Part shown: positions 51,895 through 63,669 of the stretch, one piece after another
Numbering within the stretch: position 1 is the first letter of the stretch
Layout of the letters: every line of letters starts with the position of its first letter
Assembly: GCF_001457435.1 (NCBI RefSeq)
Contig: NZ_LN881717.1
Coordinates: 1,555,144 to 1,619,143 of the forward strand
Length of the DNA: 64,000 bases
Direction: 5' to 3'
Origin: Actinobaculum massiliense
GTDB taxonomy: Bacteria; Actinomycetota; Actinomycetes; Actinomycetales; Actinomycetaceae
The notes under the pieces: generated by a model
Told to the model about the DNA's origin: nothing
The model's database searches: none
The model's input: the letters and a program-made list of their open reading frames with translations, nothing else
Made by a program: the position numbers and the translations under genes

Positions 51895-53124
51895 TCATCT
51901 CTTCGGCACCGGGATCCGGGCGCATACCCTCCAGCCGTCGCCGTGCGGGCCAACGTCCACCTGGCCGCCGAATGCTTCGGCGCGCTCGCGCATCCCAATA
52001 ATTCCGTGCCCACGGTCGATCGCATCGCGATGATCTCGCATGTCTTTGGGCCGCGCGTGGCCGTGGCCGGCGCTTCCGCCGTCGTTCTCCACAGTGAGGG
52101 CAATTTCGCCCGGCACGTATTTGAGGGCGATTGTGATTTTCGCATCCGGTGCCCCGTGCTTGAGGATATTAGTCACGGACTCTTGGCAAATTTTCACCAG
52201 AGCTCCGCTGGCACCCATGGGCAAAACCGGAGGTGCACCGTGCGTGGTGAAGACAACCTCGCGCCCGGATTCCTCAACGGATTTGACGATCTTTTCTATT
52301 TGCCCGTCCTCCAGGAGCGGGGTAAGAGGTGCGGTTTCTTCGCCGTCGCGCAAAATCCCAATGATCGCGCGGATATCGGCCAGCGCAGAACGGCTCATCT
52401 CCGAGATGGTGCGCAGGCTGTTTACCGCTGCCTGGGGGTCCTTCTTCGCCGCGTAACGTCCGCCGTCGGCTTGCGCGATCACAATGGAAAGCGTGTGGGC
52501 CACGACGTCGTGCATCTCCCGGGCGATACGTTGGCGTTCGGCCAGCGTGGCAATTTGTTCGCGCTGCTCTGCCTGGGCCAGCGCGGCTTCCGCTTCGGCG
52601 TCGAGCTGACGCAAACGCACAAAACCACGGGCACGTAAGGCTCCCAGGAAGTATGCGATAGCGCTCAGTACGCACACCAAAACCACATCGGCGAGGAATG
52701 GCGCAGGGTCACTTTGGATAAAACCGCGCCAATAAATCGCCAGGCTGGCAATAATGACCAGAAGCGCCACGCCCGCCTCGTATTGGGCACAGCGTTGCCC
52801 GTAGGCGCCCACCCCGTAAAAGACCAGGGCGGTTACTAAATGATCCAAATCGCTGGCCACCCCGTACGGCGCCAGGTGGTTGGCAATCAGGGCGGCGCAA
52901 ATCAGGATGATGGCGAGTTCGGGGAACGTGCGCCGTAGCAGGAGCGCGCCGAACTGAAGCGTTAAGCTGAGGACGGCCACACCAATGGAGATTTCCGACA
53001 GGGGATACATCTGGATGAAAAGAGACCACGGCTGGATGGCGAGTTGCAAAAGCAATAGGGCCAATGCCAGCGCCAGATCGAGCGGGTTCAACCCGGCTAC
53101 TCGGAAAATTCGATCGCGTTCCAC
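51895..53124 (-). CDS. Sensor histidine kinase of NarL type (HisKA_3)
   Basis: 409 residues from GTG 53124. The ORF is open further 5', but the first 67 residues there are Arg/Pro rich and unlike a kinase. Six membrane spans in the first 190 residues (LALALALLLLQLAIQPW, ELAIILICAALIANHLA and others) with short loops suggest sensing within the membrane. A coiled linker (RQLDAEAEAALAQAEQREQI) precedes the HisKA_3 box RQRIAREMHDVVAHTLSIV with the phospho-His. The HATPase has QESVTNILKHG and ENDGG. The -10-like TAATAT lies 7 bases before the GTG, consistent with a leaderless transcript. Confidence 0.9.
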   Translation of the reverse strand: MERDRIFRVAGLNPLDLALALALLLLQLAIQPWSLFIQMYPLSEISIGVAVLSLTLQFGALLLRRTFPELAIILICAALIANHLAPYGVASDLDHLVTALVFYGVGAYGQRCAQYEAGVALLVIIASLAIYWRGFIQSDPAPFLADVVLVCVLSAIAYFLGALRARGFVRLRQLDAEAEAALAQAEQREQIATLAERQRIAREMHDVVAHTLSIVIAQADGGRYAAKKDPQAAVNSLRTISEMSRSALADIRAIIGILRDGEETAPLTPLLEDGQIEKIVKSVEESGREVVFTTHGAPPVLPMGASGALVKICQESVTNILKHGAPDAKITIALKYVPGEIALTVENDGGSAGHGHARPKDMRDHRDAIDRGHGIIGMRERAEAFGGQVDVGPHGDGWRVCARIPVPKR

Positions 53125-53131
53125 CCGTCTT

Positions 53132-53137
53132 ATATTA
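53132..53137 (-). promoter_or_regulatory. -10 box for a leaderless kinase transcript
   Basis: TAATAT ends 7 bases before the GTG at 53124. Transcription would then start at the G of the start codon. No -35 and no SD are visible, which fits leaderless actinobacterial genes. Confidence 0.45.
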
Positions 53138-53272
53138 TCCGTGCCCGAATTGCGGCGCGTTTTAGCGTCGCGGTGGGGCCGGGGCGGGCGGGTTGCCCGC
53201 GGAGGCGGGACGGGCTGATTGGCCTCGGGGCGGGGCCATCGGCTGGCACCCTCAATGGGCGCTTTCGGTCGG

Positions 53273-53892
53273 CTATTGATCCATCTGGAGCGGTCGCACG
53301 TTCGCGGGCGAATTATTCGCAACATTGCCTACCCGGGTGGTGACCGAAACCGCCTCGAGGCGGGGTGCCGGGCGCGAAATCAGCGCTAGTGCCCGCTGGG
53401 CATCTTGTTGGGATGGATCGAGCCAGGCGCCGTACTCCTCCGGATCGAGCACCACCGGCTCGCGGTGGTGAATTGCCCGCATGGCGCCCTCCGCCGCGCG
53501 GGTCATGATGGTGGCAGAAAGAAGCCATTGGCCCGCGGGATCTTTCCACCAGGCGTAGAGCCCGGCCATCCCCAGCGGGCTAGAAGCAATTCGCGAATCA
53601 CCGCAGGCCGATCCGCCGCGCCTGCCGCGCTCCGTTCAGCGCTGCTCGCGGCTCCGCTACTACCCGCTACTCCGCTCCTACCGGTAGCACTCGTGGCGCT
53701 ACCCGGCTCTACGCCCTTAGCCCCGCCGTCGTCCGCTCGGCGCGGGCCATGCTCAATAATGACCGGCACGCTGGTGGTGGGGGCAACGTTGTAGTTCGGC
53801 GCGTAGTTTCGGGCCCGCTCGGAAACTTCGTTCAGATCAAACCGCAGCTGGAGCTCCGGCGTCGGCAAGAAATTCGCGTATCGTCCGCACAT
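53273..53892 (-). pseudogene. Broken SRAP/YedK (HMCES-like) gene with internal deletion and frameshift
   Basis: The N-terminal part begins MCGRYANF, with the catalytic Cys2 of the family that crosslinks to abasic sites, and continues to NYNVAPTTSVPVIIEHG. After a repeated Ala/Gly/Ser stretch it reaches LLARWG near 53575. The expected middle of the protein (about 70-80 residues, normally with the NARxE and PADGFYEW motifs) is missing. Family similarity resumes in another frame at MAGLYAWWKDPAGQW (53569) and runs through IHHREPVVLDPEEYGAWL to the end. So there is both a deletion and a frameshift at one junction. The product would be inactive. Confidence 0.75.
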
Positions 53893-53905
53893 ACCCCTAC
53901 GCTAA

Positions 53906-56485
<2,580 letters not shown>

Positions 56486-56567
56486 TTCGCGCGGGCAGCT
56501 ATCATCGGGCCCACCTAAAGACGCGCTGACTTCAGTGCGCTATCCGGCTAAAGCATGCGCTCTCCGG

Positions 56568-57818
56568 CTAAAGCAAAGGAGCGAGAGGGCGAAGCGCGAT
56601 TTCCGTCAGGCGCGCCAGCGTGGAGCGCTCGTTCCACTGCTCGAGGGTGAGCTCAAAGGCATTCGTGAGGTCCACCGCGAAGATCTTCTCCATGACCGCC
56701 GCGAAATCCGCGCTGTAAATCGACATATTGACCTCGAAGTTCCCGCGAAGGGAAAGCCGATCGATATTGGCCGTTCCCACCGTGGACCAACTTCCGTCCA
56801 CGGTCATCGTTTTAGCGTGGATCATGGCCTCGCGGTAAAGGAACATCCGCACCCCGGAGCGAAGCAGGCGCTCGTAATGCGGGCGCCCTACCCAGTCGGT
56901 GTAAATATGGTTCGAGTACTGCGGAATCAAAATCCGCACATCCACCCCGCGCGCGGCCGCGCCGGTCAATGCATCGAGCATAGGATCGTCTGGGATGAAG
57001 TACCCCATCGTCATCCACGCCCGCTCGGTGGCTCTGCCCAGGGCATCGATATAAAGCGCGGCAATGGGATAAATGTTTTGTGCCGGCGAGTTAAGCACGG
57101 CGCGCAACTCCGGATTCCATGGGAAGGTGGCGCTGGGGGAGAGCTGGGGATGTTTACGCTGCCGGTAGGCATTCCACATTTCCACGAAGGCGGCTTCCAG
57201 ATCCCAGACTCCCGGGCCCTCGATGCGCATGTGAGTATCACGCCAGTGATCACCGTACAGGTAGCCGATATTGTAGCCACCCACGTATCCGATGCGGCCA
57301 TCTACCACCAGGATTTTGCGGTGGTCGCGGCCTTTATCGCGCTCGCGGCCGGTGAGGATCCCGGTGCGAACTAGCGGGAAATTCATCCAGTGCAGATTCG
57401 GCATTTGCGGGGGATGGCGGAAACGCGGATCTTGGTTGAGGTTCCCCCAGGTGTCGAGGAGCACGTGGACCTGCACTCCACGGTGCGCCGCGGCGAATAG
57501 TGCCTCGCGCATCCGGTAGCCCCAGGAATCCGCCTTCATAATGAACATTTCGAAGTAAATATGGTCGCGAGCCGCTTCAATATCGCGCAGCATCGTGTTA
57601 TATAGGTCACGTCCGAAGGTAAAGACCACGGTTTCGTTTTCTCCCACCTTGGCCCGTTGCGGGGGCAGATGCGGAAATTCTCCCGTGGGGGGAGTGCGGC
57701 GTTTACGCGCTTCATCGACAGCCACCAAGGCCGCCGCCGCGGTGAGCGGAGTGGCAATGGCGGCGCCGGTACCCCATTTGAGGGCTTTGCTAAGACGCGG
57801 ACGGGAGAATTGAGCCAT
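56568..57818 (-). CDS. Cardiolipin synthase-like phospholipase D family protein
   Basis: 416 residues. An N-terminal hydrophobic stretch (TGAAIATPLTAAAALVAV) anchors it. Two HKD motifs are intact: DHRKILVVDGRIGYVGGYN and IHAKTMTVDGSWSTVGTANID, each with H-x-K-x4-D. The spacing fits ClsA/B-type synthases that join phosphatidylglycerol into cardiolipin. FNAFELTLEQWNER near the end is typical. It is convergent with ligA and single. Confidence 0.9.
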   Translation of the reverse strand: MAQFSRPRLSKALKWGTGAAIATPLTAAAALVAVDEARKRRTPPTGEFPHLPPQRAKVGENETVVFTFGRDLYNTMLRDIEAARDHIYFEMFIMKADSWGYRMREALFAAAHRGVQVHVLLDTWGNLNQDPRFRHPPQMPNLHWMNFPLVRTGILTGRERDKGRDHRKILVVDGRIGYVGGYNIGYLYGDHWRDTHMRIEGPGVWDLEAAFVEMWNAYRQRKHPQLSPSATFPWNPELRAVLNSPAQNIYPIAALYIDALGRATERAWMTMGYFIPDDPMLDALTGAAARGVDVRILIPQYSNHIYTDWVGRPHYERLLRSGVRMFLYREAMIHAKTMTVDGSWSTVGTANIDRLSLRGNFEVNMSIYSADFAAVMEKIFAVDLTNAFELTLEQWNERSTLARLTEIALRPLAPLL

Positions 57819-57935
57819 GTGACCACTTTAGACGTACCGGGCCGGTGCCCGGCGCCCCATCGCCGAGTTTTCCTTGGAGCGTCCTTGGTGTGTTGTCGAG
57901 GGCATTTGTTTGGACGGAGACTTTTGGCACCTAAA

Positions 57936-58140
57936 TCGGCTTTCGACTCAGTTTTCAACTCGGGTTTTAGCTCGGCTTTTGAGCCGCCCTCTATTTCGGT
58001 TTTTAGCCGGCCTCTAACTCGGTTTTTAATTCGGCTTTCTACTTGGCTTTCAGTTCGGGTTTTAGCGCGGCTTCCTGCCTGATCTCCGATTCGGTTTTAA
58101 CTTGGTTTTCTACCTGGCCTCGAGTCCGATTTTTAGCTCG
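57936..58140. repeat. Degenerate 12-bp tandem repeat array (about 17 units)
   Basis: Units follow (T)CGG(C/G/T)TTTT(A)(A/G)(C/T), for example TCGGCTTTCGAC, TCAGTTTTCAAC, TCGGGTTTTAGC, TCGGTTTTTAAT and TTGGCTTTCAGT. Three longer spacer units with CCTC or GATCTC also fit the 12-base phase or depart by one base. On the minus strand 12 bases give four codons, reading mostly Lys-x-Glu-Leu/Ser (KTESEIRQ, KPELKAK) with stops in places. It may be a decayed repetitive coding sequence or a minisatellite. Confidence 0.7.
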
Positions 58141-58249
58141 TCTACAGCAGCCGAGATTCTTTTTCGTTTCTCGGACGCGGTGTAGGCATCGGGCGGGCGA
58201 GGATTGGCAGGCTTTGCCGGGAGGCTTCCGGGGTGACTTTATTCTCGTG

Positions 58250-58295
58250 TGGTGATACGTGCAGGTTCCCCCAGGGATGTGCACGTATTACCACT
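58250..58295. repeat. 15-bp near-perfect inverted repeat upstream of gatC
   Basis: GTGGTGATACGTGCA and TGCACGTATTACCAC match as inverted arms with one G-T wobble. They enclose 16 bases rich in C and G. No T run follows. It could be an operator or the stem of a small RNA. Confidence 0.5.
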
Positions 58296-58612
58296 CTAAA
58301 GTGAAATGGGTGAGCGGTAAGCGTGGTTTGCGGCGAATCATGCTCGGCAAAAGGCCAGTTCAGAGCGCTGTCTATTCCGTATGCGGGTTGACCTCATGCT
58401 CCCTCGTGGTGTCCGGTCCGTGGGAAAGGGTGACCCCGAAGGGCAAAAATTCGGCTTTACCTGCGCATTTAATTTCAGGATGGGTGTGCCCAAGTTTGTG
58501 TGCGAGCGGTTGTTGGGCCGTGCACCGTGAGGGCGGGCGTGAAGGGCGGCGCTCGGGCGAAAAAGGGCTGTGCGAGTCCGCGCCTGGGCGGCCAGTAATC
58601 TAGACTTAGGCC

Positions 58613-58909
58613 ATGTCGTCATTTTCCAAAGATCAGGTCGCGCACATTGCCGACCTTGCACGAATTAGCTTGACGGAAGACGAAGCCCGGCAAATGTCCT
58701 CGGAACTGGAGGCCATTGAGGCGTGGGTGGAAAAGGTTTCCGAGGTGGCAACCCCGGATATTCCCGGTACCGTCAATCCTCTTCCTGTTGAGGACGTCAC
58801 TCGCCCCGATACGCCGGGCGAAACGCTGGATCGCGAGGAACTTTTGGCCGCCGCGCCGGCAGCCGAAGAAGGGAAGTTCCTGGTGCCGCAGATTCTGGGA
58901 GGAGAGTAA
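58613..58909 (+). CDS. gatC: Asp-tRNA(Asn)/Glu-tRNA(Gln) amidotransferase subunit C
   Basis: 98 residues, normal length. FSKDQVAHIADLARISLTEDE and the later MSSELEAIEAWVEKVSEV, with PLPVEDVTRPDTPGE, follow the family pattern. GatC holds GatA and GatB together. The stop touches the gatA ATG. Confidence 0.95.
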   Translation: MSSFSKDQVAHIADLARISLTEDEARQMSSELEAIEAWVEKVSEVATPDIPGTVNPLPVEDVTRPDTPGETLDREELLAAAPAAEEGKFLVPQILGGE

Positions 58910-60442
58910 ATGAATAGCTTGCTCACAAAGTCCGCGGCTGAACTTGCCGCCATGCTCCACGCGGGAGAGATCACCTCCGTTGAGATTACCCAGGCGGTGC
59001 TTGACCGCATTGCCGCGGTAGACGAAAAGGTTCACGCCTTCCTCTATGTTGACGCGGAAGGCGCGCTGGAAACCGCGCGGGCGGTGGACGCAGCGCGCGA
59101 GGCGGGCGAGGACCTTCACCCGCTGGCCGGCGTGCCGATTGCGATTAAGGACAATATCGTCACCCGCGGTAAGCCCACCACGGCCGCCTCAAAGATTCTC
59201 GAGGGCTGGAAGCCGCCGTATGACGCCACGGTGATCAAAAAGATTAAGGCCGCGGGCCTGCCGATTGTTGGCAAGACCAACCTCGACGAATTCGCCATGG
59301 GTTCCTCGACGGAAAACTCGGCCTTCGGCCCTTCCCGCAATCCGTGGGATTTGGATCGCATTCCGGGTGGCTCGGGTGGCGGTAGCGCCGCCGCGGTAGC
59401 TGCTTTTGAGGTGCCGCTTGCGCTCGGATCCGATACCGGCGGCTCGATTCGCCAGCCCGGCGCGGTCACCGGAACGGTAGGCGCCAAGCCGACGTATGGA
59501 AGCGTTTCGCGCTTTGGACTGATTGCCATGGCGTCTTCCCTGGATCAGATTGGCCCGGTGGCGCGCACGGTGGAAGACGCCGCGCTCTTGCAGGAGCTTA
59601 TTTCCGGCCACGATCCGCACGATTCGACCTCACTGGCCGATCCGGTTGCTGACCTTTCCGGTGCGGTAGCCGAGGGTGCTGGCGAGCCCGGCGCGGAAGG
59701 CGCCACGAACGACAAGCCGCTTTCGGGCCTGACCATTGGTCTCGTCAAGGAACTTGAGGGCGAGGGCTACCAGGAAGGCGTTTTGGCCTCCTTCCACGAA
59801 ACGGTCGAAAAGCTCAAGGAGCTCGGCGCGGCAACCGTGGATGTTTCCTGCCCGTCATTCGAGTACGCGCTCCCGGCCTATTACCTGATTCAGCCGGCCG
59901 AGGTTTCCTCGAACCTCGCGCGTTTTGATGGCATGCGTTACGGCCTGCGGGTGGAGCCGGAAGAAGGGCCCGTCACCGCCGAGACGGTGATGCGTGCAAC
60001 CCGCGCCGCCGGGCTGGGGCACGAGGTCAAGCGCAGGATCATCCTCGGCACGCACGTGCTTTCGGCGGGAGCCTTCGACGCTTTCTACGGCGCCTCCCTG
60101 AAGGTCCGCACCCTCGTGCAGCGCGACCTGGAGAAGGCTTTCGCGCAGGCAGATGTGATCGTTTCCCCGACGGCGCCCGAAGTTGCCTTCAAGTTCGGGG
60201 CGAAGTCCGACGACGCCGATCCGCTGGCCATGTACCTCAACGACGCTTCCACAATTCCCGCCAATTTGGCCGGAATCCCCGCCATTTCAGTGCCCAGCGG
60301 GCTTTCTGACGGGTTGCCGGTGGGCTTCCAAATTATGGCTCCTGCACGCCAGGATGCGCTGATGTACAAGGTAGCGGCCGCCGCCGAGCGGGCCGCGGGC
60401 AAGCTCGCGGAAGAATCGCCCGCCAAGGACTGGGAGGAATAA
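58910..60442 (+). CDS. gatA: Asp-tRNA(Asn)/Glu-tRNA(Gln) amidotransferase subunit A
   Basis: 510 residues. Amidase-signature enzyme with Ser-Ser-Lys triad: the Lys in [11 protein letters not shown], the Ser pair in [12 protein letters not shown] and [13 protein letters not shown]. It frees ammonia from glutamine for GatB. A short Gly/Ala/Glu-rich insert near 250-265 ([14 protein letters not shown]) lies in a surface loop and is not in most homologues. Second gene of gatCAB; the gatB ATG follows after 4 bases. Confidence 0.97.
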   Translation: MNSLLTKSAAELAAMLHAGEITSVEITQAVLDRIAAVDEKVHAFLYVDAEGALETARAVDAAREAGEDLHPLAGVPIAIKDNIVTRGKPTTAASKILEGWKPPYDATVIKKIKAAGLPIVGKTNLDEFAMGSSTENSAFGPSRNPWDLDRIPGGSGGGSAAAVAAFEVPLALGSDTGGSIRQPGAVTGTVGAKPTYGSVSRFGLIAMASSLDQIGPVARTVEDAALLQELISGHDPHDSTSLADPVADLSGAVAEGAGEPGAEGATNDKPLSGLTIGLVKELEGEGYQEGVLASFHETVEKLKELGAATVDVSCPSFEYALPAYYLIQPAEVSSNLARFDGMRYGLRVEPEEGPVTAETVMRATRAAGLGHEVKRRIILGTHVLSAGAFDAFYGASLKVRTLVQRDLEKAFAQADVIVSPTAPEVAFKFGAKSDDADPLAMYLNDASTIPANLAGIPAISVPSGLSDGLPVGFQIMAPARQDALMYKVAAAAERAAGKLAEESPAKDWEE

Positions 60443-60446
60443 AGAG

Positions 60447-61946
60447 ATGGATGAACTGATGAATTACGAGGAGGCCGTCTCCCGCTTCGACCCGGTGATT
60501 GGCCTCGAGGTACACGTGGAACTGTCCACTCAAACCAAGATTTTCGATGCCGCTCCGGTAGTTTTTGGCGATGAGCCGAACACGGATATCCAGCCGGTTT
60601 CGGTTGGTCTTCCCGGCTCGCTCCCGGTGCTCAATCAAGCCGTGGTGGAATACGCCATCAAGCTGGGTTTGGCGCTGAATTCGAAGATCAACCCGCGTTC
60701 GCGTTTCGAGCGCAAGAACTACTTCTACCCGGATCTGCCCAAGGCCTACCAGATCACCCAGAATGCCAATCCGATTATTTTGGGTGGCTACCTGGACGTC
60801 GAGCTGGAGGATGGCACGCCCTATCGTTTCCCGATTGAGCACGCTCATATGGAAGAGGATGCGGGTAAGAACACCCACGTGGGTGCTGCGGATGGGCGCC
60901 TGGCCGGGGCGAAGTACTCGCTGGTTGATTACAACCGCGCGGGTGTGCCGCTGATCGAGATCGTGTCTGATCCGGCCACCGGAGTGGGTGCGAACGCGCC
61001 GGAGATCGCCGGTGCTTACGTGCGCGGAATCCGCGATATTGTGCGAGCACTAGGAATCTCCGAGGGCCGGATGGAGCGCGGCAATATTCGCGCAGACGTC
61101 AATGTTTCTCTGCGCGAATCGCCGGATGCTCCGCTGGGAACCCGCACTGAGACGAAGAACGTGAACTCCTTCCGCGGCATCGAAAATACGATCCGCTATG
61201 AGATCCAGCGCCAGGCCGCAATTTTGGCTGTCGGGGGCGAGGTGCAGCAGGAGACCCGCAACTATTCGGAGGCGATTAGCGGAACCTTGCCGGGCCGCGT
61301 GAAGTCCGATGCGGATGATTACCGCTACTTCCCGGATCCGGATCTGGTGCCGGTGATCTGCCCGCCCGAGATGGTCGAGGAAATTCGCGCCGCCATGCCC
61401 GAGCTTCCGGCCGCTCGCCGGGCGCGGGTACAAAAGGAATGGGAGCTTTCCGACGAAGAGTTGCGCGATGTGGTCAACGCTGGTGCGCTCGATCCAATCG
61501 AGGACTCCATTAAAGCCGGCGCAACCCCGGCCGGTGCGCGCAAGTGGTGGATGGGCCAGATCGCGGTCTACGCCAAGGACAACGGCATCGAGCTGGAAGA
61601 AGCCCCGGTGACCCCCGAGAACGTGGCGGAGCTCGATGGGCTGGTTGCCAGCGGCAAGCTCACCGACAAACTGGCTCGCCAGGCGCTGGATGGTGTACTG
61701 GCCGGCGAGGGAACTCCGAGTGAGGTCGTCAAGGCCCGCGGCCTGGAGGTTGTCTCCGATACCGGCGAGATCGAGAAGATCGTCGATGAGGCGTTGGCCG
61801 CTCAGCCCGAGGTCTTGGAAAAGATCAAGGCCGGCAAGGTAAAGGCCGCCGGCGCAATCGTGGGCGCGGTCATGAAGGCGACCCGCGGAAAGGCGGATGC
61901 CGCCCAGGTCAACAAGATCATCCTGGAGCGCGCAGGCGTGGCTTAG
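60447..61946 (+). CDS. gatB: Asp-tRNA(Asn)/Glu-tRNA(Gln) amidotransferase subunit B
   Basis: 499 residues. [50 protein letters not shown] and [13 protein letters not shown] carry the kinase-like amidotransferase core. The C-terminal YqeY-like tail domain ([20 protein letters not shown]) binds tRNA. It activates Glu/Asp on the mischarged tRNA and transfers ammonia from GatA. A strong terminator follows 56 bases downstream. Short repeats with TAGCCCGGC follow the stop. Confidence 0.97.
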   Translation: MDELMNYEEAVSRFDPVIGLEVHVELSTQTKIFDAAPVVFGDEPNTDIQPVSVGLPGSLPVLNQAVVEYAIKLGLALNSKINPRSRFERKNYFYPDLPKAYQITQNANPIILGGYLDVELEDGTPYRFPIEHAHMEEDAGKNTHVGAADGRLAGAKYSLVDYNRAGVPLIEIVSDPATGVGANAPEIAGAYVRGIRDIVRALGISEGRMERGNIRADVNVSLRESPDAPLGTRTETKNVNSFRGIENTIRYEIQRQAAILAVGGEVQQETRNYSEAISGTLPGRVKSDADDYRYFPDPDLVPVICPPEMVEEIRAAMPELPAARRARVQKEWELSDEELRDVVNAGALDPIEDSIKAGATPAGARKWWMGQIAVYAKDNGIELEEAPVTPENVAELDGLVASGKLTDKLARQALDGVLAGEGTPSEVVKARGLEVVSDTGEIEKIVDEALAAQPEVLEKIKAGKVKAAGAIVGAVMKATRGKADAAQVNKIILERAGVA

Positions 61947-62002
61947 CCCGGCGCGGCCCGGCATAGCCAGCCGCAACCGCCGGCCTAGCCCGGCACACAC
62001 CT

Positions 62003-62056
62003 AACCGACCCGGTTATTCGGGGGTCCTAGCCCCGCAATAGCCGGGTCGGTTTTTT
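62003..62056 (+). terminator. Rho-independent terminator after gatCAB
   Basis: AACCGACCCGG pairs with CCGGGTCGGTT; an inner CGGGG/CCCCG stem extends it. TTTTTT ends the structure. Confidence 0.92.
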
Positions 62057-62086
62057 CCGCGTTACCAATCAGTGCCACCAATCCGC

Positions 62087-62137
62087 GCCACCTAGCCCCG
62101 CATTGCCACCATTCCCCGCATCGCCACCTAGCCCCGC
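62087..62137. repeat. 15-base direct repeat after the gatCAB terminator
   Basis: GCCACCTAGCCCCGC occurs at 62087-62101 and 62123-62137, 36 bases apart. Related words (GCCACCATTCCCCGC) fill the gap, so it is a short degenerate tandem array. Confidence 0.6.
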
Positions 62138-62274
62138 GCGCGGATTATTCTGGATGGTACGAACCATGCTGATCTGTTCAAGCGGATCGGCCCAGTAAAT
62201 CGGATCAGCCCCGTAAGCCGTACATACCCGTTCGGTCAACGCAGATTGGTGGGGCCGAGCAAAAAGGAGCGCCT

Positions 62275-63669
62275 ATGATTTCGCCCAGTTACTCCCTTCG
62301 CGTGCGGATACAGCTTCCCGGAGGCGGTGCACTGACCGCCATCGAGAACGCGGTTGCGGGGCAGGGCGCGAAAATTTCCGCCCTCGTTTTCGAGGATCTC
62401 GATGCGGGGCGGGACGGCGACCTTCGCCAGGTCGCCGTATGCGCGGACTGTGCTTCGGAGGGCAACCAAGCCGAAGTTATCGAAGCACTCAAAGCCATCG
62501 CTGGCGCGCGGATCGAGGAGGCGTTCGACGTCGTCTTTGGGCTCCACGAGGGCGGAAAACTCAGCGCTAGCCCGCGCTATCCGCTAGAGGGTATGCGCAC
62601 CCTGGCGCAGGTTTACTCGCCGGGGGTGGCGCGGGTATGCGCGGCGATTGCCGAAGACCCTGGCCTCGCCGGCCGCTACACGATAGCCAAGAACACGGTG
62701 GCTGTGGTGTCAGACGGCACCGCGGTGCTCGGCTTGGGAAATATCGGAGCCCGCGCCGCCATGCCGGTCATGGAGGGCAAAGCCGTTCTCTTCAAGCGTT
62801 TTGCCGGCGTTGATGCCTGGCCGGTGGTGCTCGATACCACCGACGTCGAAGAGATCATCCGCATCGTCAAGGCCATTGCCCCGGCCTACGGCGGAATCAA
62901 CCTCGAGGACATCTCCGCCCCGCGTTGCTTTGAAATTGAGCGGCGTTTGCGCGCCGAACTCGACATCCCCGTTTTCCACGACGATCAGCACGGCACCGCG
63001 GTGGTCGTAATCGCGGCGCTTATGAGCGCGCTGCGCGTTGTCGGCAAGGAAATTGGCGCGGTGCGCGTCGTCGTGAACGGCATCGGCGCGGCGGGAAGCG
63101 CGATTATTCGCCTTCTGCGCGTGGCCGGCGCCGCGGATATTATCGCCGTCGATCGGGAAGGAATTCTCACCGAAGAAACCGTCGCCAGCGCCTCGCCGTC
63201 GAACTACGTGTGGCGCGGTATCGCCGCGACCACCAACCCGCGCGGCATCACCGGCGACCTGCGAAGCGCGCTCGCCGGCGCCGATGTGTTCATTGGTGTT
63301 TCCGCGGGTGGGATCCTTTCCGGTGCCGATATCGCCACCATGAACGACGACGCCGTTGTCTTCGCGCTGGCAAATCCGGTGCCCGAAGTGGATCCGATCG
63401 AGGCGGGCAGGTATGCGGCGGTCGTCGCTACCGGGCGATCGGATCGGCCCAATCAGATCAATAATGTTCTCGTCTTCCCCGGTCTTTTCCGCGGGCTATT
63501 GGACGGCGGGGCGAAGGAAATTACCGACGAGATGCTGCTTGCCGCGGCGCGGGGAGTGGCGGCGGTGGTTGGCGATGAAGCTCGGCGCGACTACGTTATT
63601 CCGCAGGCTTTTGATCCGCGTGTGGCGCAGGCGGTGGCCGAGGCGGTGCGCGCAAGCGTGGAGCGTTAG
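62275..63669 (+). CDS. NAD-dependent malic enzyme with N-terminal ACT domain
   Basis: 464 residues, SD AAGGAG six bases upstream. Residues 1-85 are ACT-like (SYSLRVRIQLPGGGALTAI). The malic enzyme core has YSPGVARVCAAI, GLGNIGARAAMPVMEGKAVLF, GINLEDISAPRCFEIE and FHDDQHGTAVVV (metal and Lys/Asp sites). The second Rossmann part is VVVNGIGAAGSAIIRLL, and FALANPVPEVDP follows. It converts malate to pyruvate with NAD(P) and CO2 release. The ACT domain suggests small-molecule control. Preferred cofactor NAD by family; not proven. Confidence 0.92.
   Translation: MISPSYSLRVRIQLPGGGALTAIENAVAGQGAKISALVFEDLDAGRDGDLRQVAVCADCASEGNQAEVIEALKAIAGARIEEAFDVVFGLHEGGKLSASPRYPLEGMRTLAQVYSPGVARVCAAIAEDPGLAGRYTIAKNTVAVVSDGTAVLGLGNIGARAAMPVMEGKAVLFKRFAGVDAWPVVLDTTDVEEIIRIVKAIAPAYGGINLEDISAPRCFEIERRLRAELDIPVFHDDQHGTAVVVIAALMSALRVVGKEIGAVRVVVNGIGAAGSAIIRLLRVAGAADIIAVDREGILTEETVASASPSNYVWRGIAATTNPRGITGDLRSALAGADVFIGVSAGGILSGADIATMNDDAVVFALANPVPEVDPIEAGRYAAVVATGRSDRPNQINNVLVFPGLFRGLLDGGAKEITDEMLLAAARGVAAVVGDEARRDYVIPQAFDPRVAQAVAEAVRASVER

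Larger units (their letters stand above)
57819..58612. other. 794-base intergenic region before gatC
   Basis: The longest gene-free stretch in the window. It contains the 12-bp repeat array, the large inverted repeat (both listed) and about 300 further bases with no convincing ORF. A TAATCT at about 58595 could serve as -10 for gatC. The base composition of 57930-58140 (T-rich) differs from the rest. Confidence 0.6.
61947..62274. other. 328-base intergenic region between gatB and the malic enzyme gene
   Basis: It holds stop-proximal TAGCCCGGC repeats, the gatB terminator, a 15-base direct repeat and about 130 bases before the malic enzyme start, with imperfect repeats (ATCGGCCCAGTAAATCGG and ATCAGCCCCGTAAGCC). 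No clear promoter pair was found. Confidence 0.5.

Noticed and set aside
57657..58284. ORFs on both strands through the 12-bp repeat array
   Set aside because: They arise from the repeat itself, contain no domain and stop within the array; reported as a repeat rather than a gene.
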